In this document: positions 59,844 through 64,000 of the stretch, piece after piece | Layout: every line of letters begins with the position of its first letter | How positions within the stretch are numbered: position 1 is the stretch's first letter | Assembly (NCBI GenBank): GCA_963779735.1 | Contig: CAVZZJ010000003.1 | Location: 186,001 to 250,000, forward strand | Direction of reading: 5' to 3' | DNA length: 64,000 nt | From: Bog-473 sp963779735 | GTDB lineage: Bacteria > Actinomycetota > Acidimicrobiia > Acidimicrobiales > RAAP-2 | Notes under the pieces: generated by a model | Database searches by the model: none | What the model saw: the letters and a program-made list of their open reading frames with translations, nothing else | Told to the model about the DNA's origin: nothing | Program-made: the position numbers and the translations under genes

Positions 59844-61907
59844 ATGATGAATGGTCCATACGGAGCCGTCCGCGACCTACGATCAATCTTGCTTATGCCA
59901 CTTCTCCTACCCGGTGAACTGACCGAGGCGACTGAAGGATTGCAGGACCCGCCAGAGGTGTCGAAGTCGTCGGCCGTCCGAAAGTCACACACAGCGGGCG
60001 CTCAGGTTCTGATCGCCCGGTCCGTTCGAGGGTCGCTCTTTCATCTGGCGTGGATCCTCGCCTTCACGCTGCCGGCGATCGTGCTGTGGTGGCACGTGTG
60101 GACAGGGCACCCGACATCTACGCTGACCTGCGCGTGCGGTGACCCGGCCCAAGAGGTCTGGTTCATCGCCTGGCCGGCTTGGGCGCTGTGGCACGCGGCC
60201 AACCCGTTCTTCTCCAGCGCCGTCAATGTTCCCTACGGCGCCAATCTCTTGTCCAATACGTCGGGGACCCTGATCGGGCTGGTGCTCAGCCCCCTGACCC
60301 GCATCTGGGGGCCTGTGGCGACCACTAATGTGGCGCTGACGCTGGCGCCGGGGCTCAGTGCCTGGGGATGCTGGGTAGCGCTCCGCCGCGTCGTGACCTG
60401 GAAGGCGGCCGCCGTCCCCGCTGCACTGGTGTACGGCTACTCGCCGGCCATCGTCACCTCGGTCATGTTCGGCCATGCGTCGGTCGCGCTGTTGGTCGTT
60501 CCCCCTCTGCTCTTCGCCCATCTCTACGAGATGTTCGCTCGCCAGCAGAAGTCTTCGCTCCACGACGGGCTGGTGCTCTTCGCCCTGGTGGTCGCCCAGT
60601 TCTGGATCTCGCCCGAGGTGTTGGTGACGTGCGCCCTCTTCGCCGCACTCGCTCTGATAGCTGTGGTGCTGGTGCGCTGGCGACACGTCGCACGCCATCT
60701 TGGGCACGCGGTGCGGTCCCTCGCCATAGGTTTGAGCATGTCGGTCGCCGTACTGGCCTATCCGGCCTGGTTCGGGCTCGCCGGTCCCCAAGCGGTTTCC
60801 GGCCTGCTCTTCGCCTTCGCTCCGATCGCCGGTGAGCTCCTCTGGCAGTTCTTCTCCACGGCCGGTGCCCGGCTGCCGGCCGTCGGTGTCGAGCGCGTGA
60901 ACGGCTACCTCGGGCACAGCGGTCCCCAGGCGAACTTCATGGGGTGGGGTGAGGGCGCCGTGCTGGCCGTGTCGGTGGTGCTCGCCCGACGCCGGCCGCT
61001 GGCCTGGCTGTGGATCTTCCTCGCCTTGGCGGGTGCCACTCTGTCCCTTGGATCGATCTTTTTCGGACCGCCGGCGCTCCTGCGCCACATCTGGTTGCCC
61101 TGGAGAGTGCTGGCCCATCTCCCGGTGCTCGACGAGATCCTCCCCGACCAGCTCTCGTGGTTCGTCACCCTGTCGGTGGCAGTTCTGATCGCACTCGGAC
61201 TCGACGCAGCACGCTCCCGGTGCGCGAGCTGGTTCGCCTGGAAGCGCCGGACCTTGCGCGTGGCCGGAAGCCTCCTGGCCGTCGGGGTCGGGCTGGTGGC
61301 ACTGGTTCCCGTCTTCGTGACCTACGACGTGCCCCTCACCGTGACCTCCGCGGCACTGCCGCGGTGGATGGCACACGACGCCCCCAAGTTGCCGGCTCAG
61401 ACGGTGCTCTTGACCGTGCCGTTCGCCGTCTCGGGATCGGCCGCCCCCATGCTGTGGCAGGCGGTGGACGGCCTGCACTTCCGCCTGGCCGGTGCCGCCC
61501 TCAAGACGCCCGGCGCCCACGGACATCCCGTGGCTACGGGATCTAAGGACTCGGCCCGGGGGATCCTCGCCGCTCTGTCGGCCGGGTCGCAGGAGCCCGC
61601 GGGGACCCCGGCCCAGTTGGCCGTCGTCCGCCAGGCGTTGCACACCTGGCAGGTTGACCGGGTCGTCGTCGACGGGCCCAGTCGAGACCCCGCCTACGCC
61701 TCGGGATTTCTCACCGCGGTGCTGGGAACTCCTCCCCAGGTCGTCCAGGGCGCCTGGGTGTGGAAGGTGCCGACTTTGGCCCATATGGCGCCCATGATCG
61801 CCGATGCCTCCCTCGGGGCGTGCCAGTCAGCGTCCAAGGGCTCGTCCGCCCTGCACCGTCCGCTGGCGATGGTGCGCTGCGTGCTGGCGGCCAGGGTGGA
61901 GAGTTGA
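59844..61907 (+). CDS. Large polytopic membrane protein, GT-C/YfhO-like
   Basis: The 687-aa protein has about 11-13 helices in its first 500 residues and a soluble C-terminal domain of about 180 aa. DPAQEVWFIAWPAWALWHAANPFFS and GYSPAIVTSVMFGHASVALLV fit GT-C fold transferases that use lipid-linked sugars; the acidic motif in the first loop (CACGDPAQE) is a candidate catalytic site. ATG codons at 59844 and 59847 start it, though a later start is possible. It lies next to another GT-C protein, so the two may build or modify a surface glycan. Confidence 0.75.
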   Translation: MMNGPYGAVRDLRSILLMPLLLPGELTEATEGLQDPPEVSKSSAVRKSHTAGAQVLIARSVRGSLFHLAWILAFTLPAIVLWWHVWTGHPTSTLTCACGDPAQEVWFIAWPAWALWHAANPFFSSAVNVPYGANLLSNTSGTLIGLVLSPLTRIWGPVATTNVALTLAPGLSAWGCWVALRRVVTWKAAAVPAALVYGYSPAIVTSVMFGHASVALLVVPPLLFAHLYEMFARQQKSSLHDGLVLFALVVAQFWISPEVLVTCALFAALALIAVVLVRWRHVARHLGHAVRSLAIGLSMSVAVLAYPAWFGLAGPQAVSGLLFAFAPIAGELLWQFFSTAGARLPAVGVERVNGYLGHSGPQANFMGWGEGAVLAVSVVLARRRPLAWLWIFLALAGATLSLGSIFFGPPALLRHIWLPWRVLAHLPVLDEILPDQLSWFVTLSVAVLIALGLDAARSRCASWFAWKRRTLRVAGSLLAVGVGLVALVPVFVTYDVPLTVTSAALPRWMAHDAPKLPAQTVLLTVPFAVSGSAAPMLWQAVDGLHFRLAGAALKTPGAHGHPVATGSKDSARGILAALSAGSQEPAGTPAQLAVVRQALHTWQVDRVVVDGPSRDPAYASGFLTAVLGTPPQVVQGAWVWKVPTLAHMAPMIADASLGACQSASKGSSALHRPLAMVRCVLAARVES

Positions 61908-62010
61908 TGAGCGAATTGAAGAAAGGCGTCGAGAAGGGGCCCCGCTGCTCAAATCGTTGGCGCGCACCCATCACTTTGGGTCCATCCCGCATGTCGCCGC
62001 TCCGGGGCCG

Positions 62011-63585
62011 GTGACGAATGACGGTTGGATGAAACCGGTACTCCTCTGGAAGCCAGTGCTGTTCGCCCTCCTAGCCGGAATGAGTGTCTGCTGGGTCTTC
62101 GCGACCCCCCTCTTCGGCACATCCGACGAAACGGCGCAGGTGATGAAGGCGGCCGGCGTCGTAAGGGGCGAGTTCGTCGGTAAGCCCGACGGAGGGCCGA
62201 ACACGGTCGTCGATGTTCCCCGCGACCTGATCGGCGCCAACCGGATCCCGTGCTTCGCCCTGGATTCCAGGATCAGTGCGGGCTGCTTGGCGCCTCTGGG
62301 GCACGACAACGACCTTGTGCCAGAAGAGACGTGGGTGGGCTACTACCCGCCGCTCTACTACCTGCTCGTCGGCTGGCCGTCGTTATTCCTGCATGCAGCC
62401 AAGGCGATCTATGCCATGCGGCTCGTGTCCGCCCTGCTCGGGGCTGCTCTTTTGGCCGGGGCGTTCTTCTCCGCGGCAGAAGCGCGGGGCAGGGCGCTTC
62501 TGGTGCCGGCTACCGCCGCGTTGGCGACGCCGTACCTGTTCTGCTACATCGCCGCGGTCAACCCCAGCGGGATGGAGATGGCCAGTGCGCTCTGCGCGTG
62601 GACCTCGGGCATAGCCCTCGTCGATAGTCCCCCTGAACGAACGCGTCGCCCAATCCTCATTCGCCTCATCGTGGCGCTGGCTGTTCTCGCCCAAGTGCGT
62701 GATTTGGGTCCGCTGTTCGTAGCAGTGATCGTGCTCAGCATGGCGGCTTGGTACGGCTTTCGGTCGAGTTGGTCATTGCTGGCTCGTCCCAGGATCCGCC
62801 TTATCGCCATCGGCATCGCGCTATGCGCGGCCTTTGGGGGCTTCTGGGTGCTGGTTGTCGGGAATCTGAGCTTCTCCCCGAGCCTCCACACCCTGGCGCC
62901 GAACTCTGGAGTGATCACGGCCCTGCTCAAGTCCGCTCGTCGCTACGGGTACAACCTCCGAGAGCTCGTCGGCAACTTTGGATGGACGGACACCTATCCG
63001 CCACCCTGGGTGTCGGGGTTAGGGCTTGGCGTCATGGCCATGCTGCTGGCCTTGGGTTTGCGAGCTGCCCGCTGGCGTCAAAGGATCATCGCCGGAGCGT
63101 TGCTCGGCTTTTCCGTGCTGTTCCCTATCCTCCTTATCGCGCACGAGGCAAGCAGTTTCGGGCTCTTGGGCCAGGGGCGCTACTGGTTCCCTCTCCTGGC
63201 AGGCGTAGTCGTGATAGCGGCCGGGGCCGGAGGCTCGCGGTTCCCGGCGAGCTGGCTGCTGTGGGCGGGGGTGGCGCTCAGCGAAGTGATTATTAACGTC
63301 GTCTGCTATCAGGTCGCGTTGGACCGCTTCCGGTTCGGACTCGGGCAACCCGAGATGCACGCCGGCTGGAATCCGCCCGGCGGTGCGGATCTGTGGCCCA
63401 TTGTATATGGGGTGCTCTCGATCCTTTTTGCCTGGTGGTGGTGTCGGTTCAGGGAATGTGAAATGCCGCGTCTCCCTGCCGCCCTATCCAGTGCGCATAG
63501 CCCATGGTCGCCCGAAGGCGTTGCTCGGGCCGACCCAACCCCCTTTCAAGTGGGCCAGTCAAGCCAGCCTCGGAGACCCTCATGA
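62011..63585 (+). CDS. DUF2142 family membrane protein (GT-C-like)
   Basis: The protein is about 524 aa with 11-13 helices. The family pattern is PLFGTSDETAQVMKAAGVVRGEFVG, with an acidic motif in the first extracellular loop, then GYYPPLYYLLVGWPSLFL and PSGMEMASALCAWTSGIALV. Members are thought to be glycosyltransferases or glycan-processing proteins. The GTG at 62011 or ATG at 62029 is the likely start; the open frame extends upstream to 61804 but overlaps the previous gene there. It follows the other GT-C gene by about 100 bp. Confidence 0.8.
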   Translation: MTNDGWMKPVLLWKPVLFALLAGMSVCWVFATPLFGTSDETAQVMKAAGVVRGEFVGKPDGGPNTVVDVPRDLIGANRIPCFALDSRISAGCLAPLGHDNDLVPEETWVGYYPPLYYLLVGWPSLFLHAAKAIYAMRLVSALLGAALLAGAFFSAAEARGRALLVPATAALATPYLFCYIAAVNPSGMEMASALCAWTSGIALVDSPPERTRRPILIRLIVALAVLAQVRDLGPLFVAVIVLSMAAWYGFRSSWSLLARPRIRLIAIGIALCAAFGGFWVLVVGNLSFSPSLHTLAPNSGVITALLKSARRYGYNLRELVGNFGWTDTYPPPWVSGLGLGVMAMLLALGLRAARWRQRIIAGALLGFSVLFPILLIAHEASSFGLLGQGRYWFPLLAGVVVIAAGAGGSRFPASWLLWAGVALSEVIINVVCYQVALDRFRFGLGQPEMHAGWNPPGGADLWPIVYGVLSILFAWWWCRFRECEMPRLPAALSSAHSPWSPEGVARADPTPFQVGQSSQPRRPS

Positions 63586-63808
63586 TCATTGGCCATAGGT
63601 TCGATGGGCTGGACATCATGAAGGGCTGTTCTGGCACCGGCTTGCCAGCGCCCTTCGTGTGTCGCTCCTAGCCAGCGATTCCGATCATCACTATGACGAA
63701 CTGCACCCACCGTCGATGATGGACGGAATTGGCACTGCCAGCCGCGACACCCTCATTCCAGCGATGTAGACCCGGCTCGAGCACTTGGCCGGTGGACGAG
63801 AAGCATAG

Positions 63809-63833
63809 GCTAGTGCAATACTTAGCTAGTGCA
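63809..63833 (+). promoter_or_regulatory. Direct repeat at the start of the MarR gene
   Basis: GCTAGTGCA is found at 63809-63817 and 63825-63833, 16 bp apart, and the second copy overlaps the GTG start. A repressor bound there would block transcription or translation of the MarR gene. This is inferred from position. Confidence 0.45.
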
Positions 63834-64000
63834 TGTAAATCAGTCGGCATCGGACGTTGCGCAAGACTCGGTGGTCGATGCGGTGCTCAGCGCCAGCCGG
63901 GTACTGGTGGCTATCGCCGCACGGTCGCTGGCTGACGCAGGCGAAGAGGTCACCCTCACCCAGTATCGATCGTTGGTAGTGCTTGCCTCTCGGGGGCCGC
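63829..64000 (+). CDS. MarR family regulator, N-terminal part
   Basis: From the GTG at 63829 the frame is open to the right edge, giving 57 codons. AVLSASRVLVAIAARSLADAGEEVTLTQYRSLVVLASRGP is the first helix and the beginning of the winged helix of a MarR protein. The rest lies outside the window. The start is supported by the flanking direct repeats and the helix position. Confidence 0.75.
   Translation, partial: MHVNQSASDVAQDSVVDAVLSASRVLVAIAARSLADAGEEVTLTQYRSLVVLASRGP

Noticed and set aside
59985..61784. 599-aa antisense frame
   Set aside because: It is a highly charged, low-complexity shadow of the GT-C-like membrane protein.

Overview
The window is a high-GC, actinobacterial-type chromosome segment. 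F420-type luciferase-like oxidoreductases, frequent GTG starts, ATGA/GTGA overlaps, a heterodimer-like acyl-CoA dehydrogenase pair, DUF998 and DUF4405 proteins, and secreted proteins built from GYWLVASDGGIF repeats together suggest a soil or aquatic member of the Acidimicrobiia or a near relative. That placement is inference; there is no rRNA or other marker gene here. I found no tRNA, rRNA, CRISPR array, intact insertion sequence or prophage.

Region 1 (1-10.3 kb) is a dense catabolic block. It holds a class III CoA-transferase (partial), a TauD-type dioxygenase, two NTF2-fold proteins, an F420-type oxidoreductase, two overlapping acyl-CoA dehydrogenase-like subunits, a thioesterase-like protein and a CPA2-type antiporter, then a MarR regulator coupled to an MFS exporter. 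It reads as activation, desaturation and release of an acyl-CoA-type substrate that cannot be named from sequence.

Region 2 (10.3-48.5 kb) is a patchwork of short, mostly monocistronic genes: NTF2/SnoaL folds, VOC and ABM-like proteins, alpha/beta hydrolases, enoyl-CoA hydratases, a second luciferase-like oxidoreductase, a second TauD protein, an SDR, MarR regulators with visible operators, a HhH-GPD glycosylase, a MacB-type ABC exporter, a phospholipase C-like enzyme with a Tat signal, and an orphan DUF5925-type AAA ATPase. Several gene fragments lie between them: an arylsulfatase C-terminus, a methyltransferase N-terminus, a truncated RibD/DHFR-like protein, a probable SRPBCC remnant and an NTF2/acyltransferase junction. 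This marks a recombination-prone accessory region.

Region 3 (49.4-63.6 kb) is envelope-oriented. It contains a winged-helix-like protein, a membrane-anchored protein with a Ser/Thr-rich tail, a two-gene operon (coiled-coil anchor plus anchored GH43-like protein) sharing a C-x29-C domain, a secreted repeat protein, a sulfotransferase-like protein, a DUF4405 membrane pair, and two large polytopic proteins, the second a DUF2142-type GT-C protein. A MarR gene runs off the right edge.

Regulation is unusually readable: palindromic or repeated operators lie beside four MarR genes and one ABC operon, and at least three hairpins at gene ends share a C5/G5 stem. Stretches over 300 bases without a gene are listed as separate entries.
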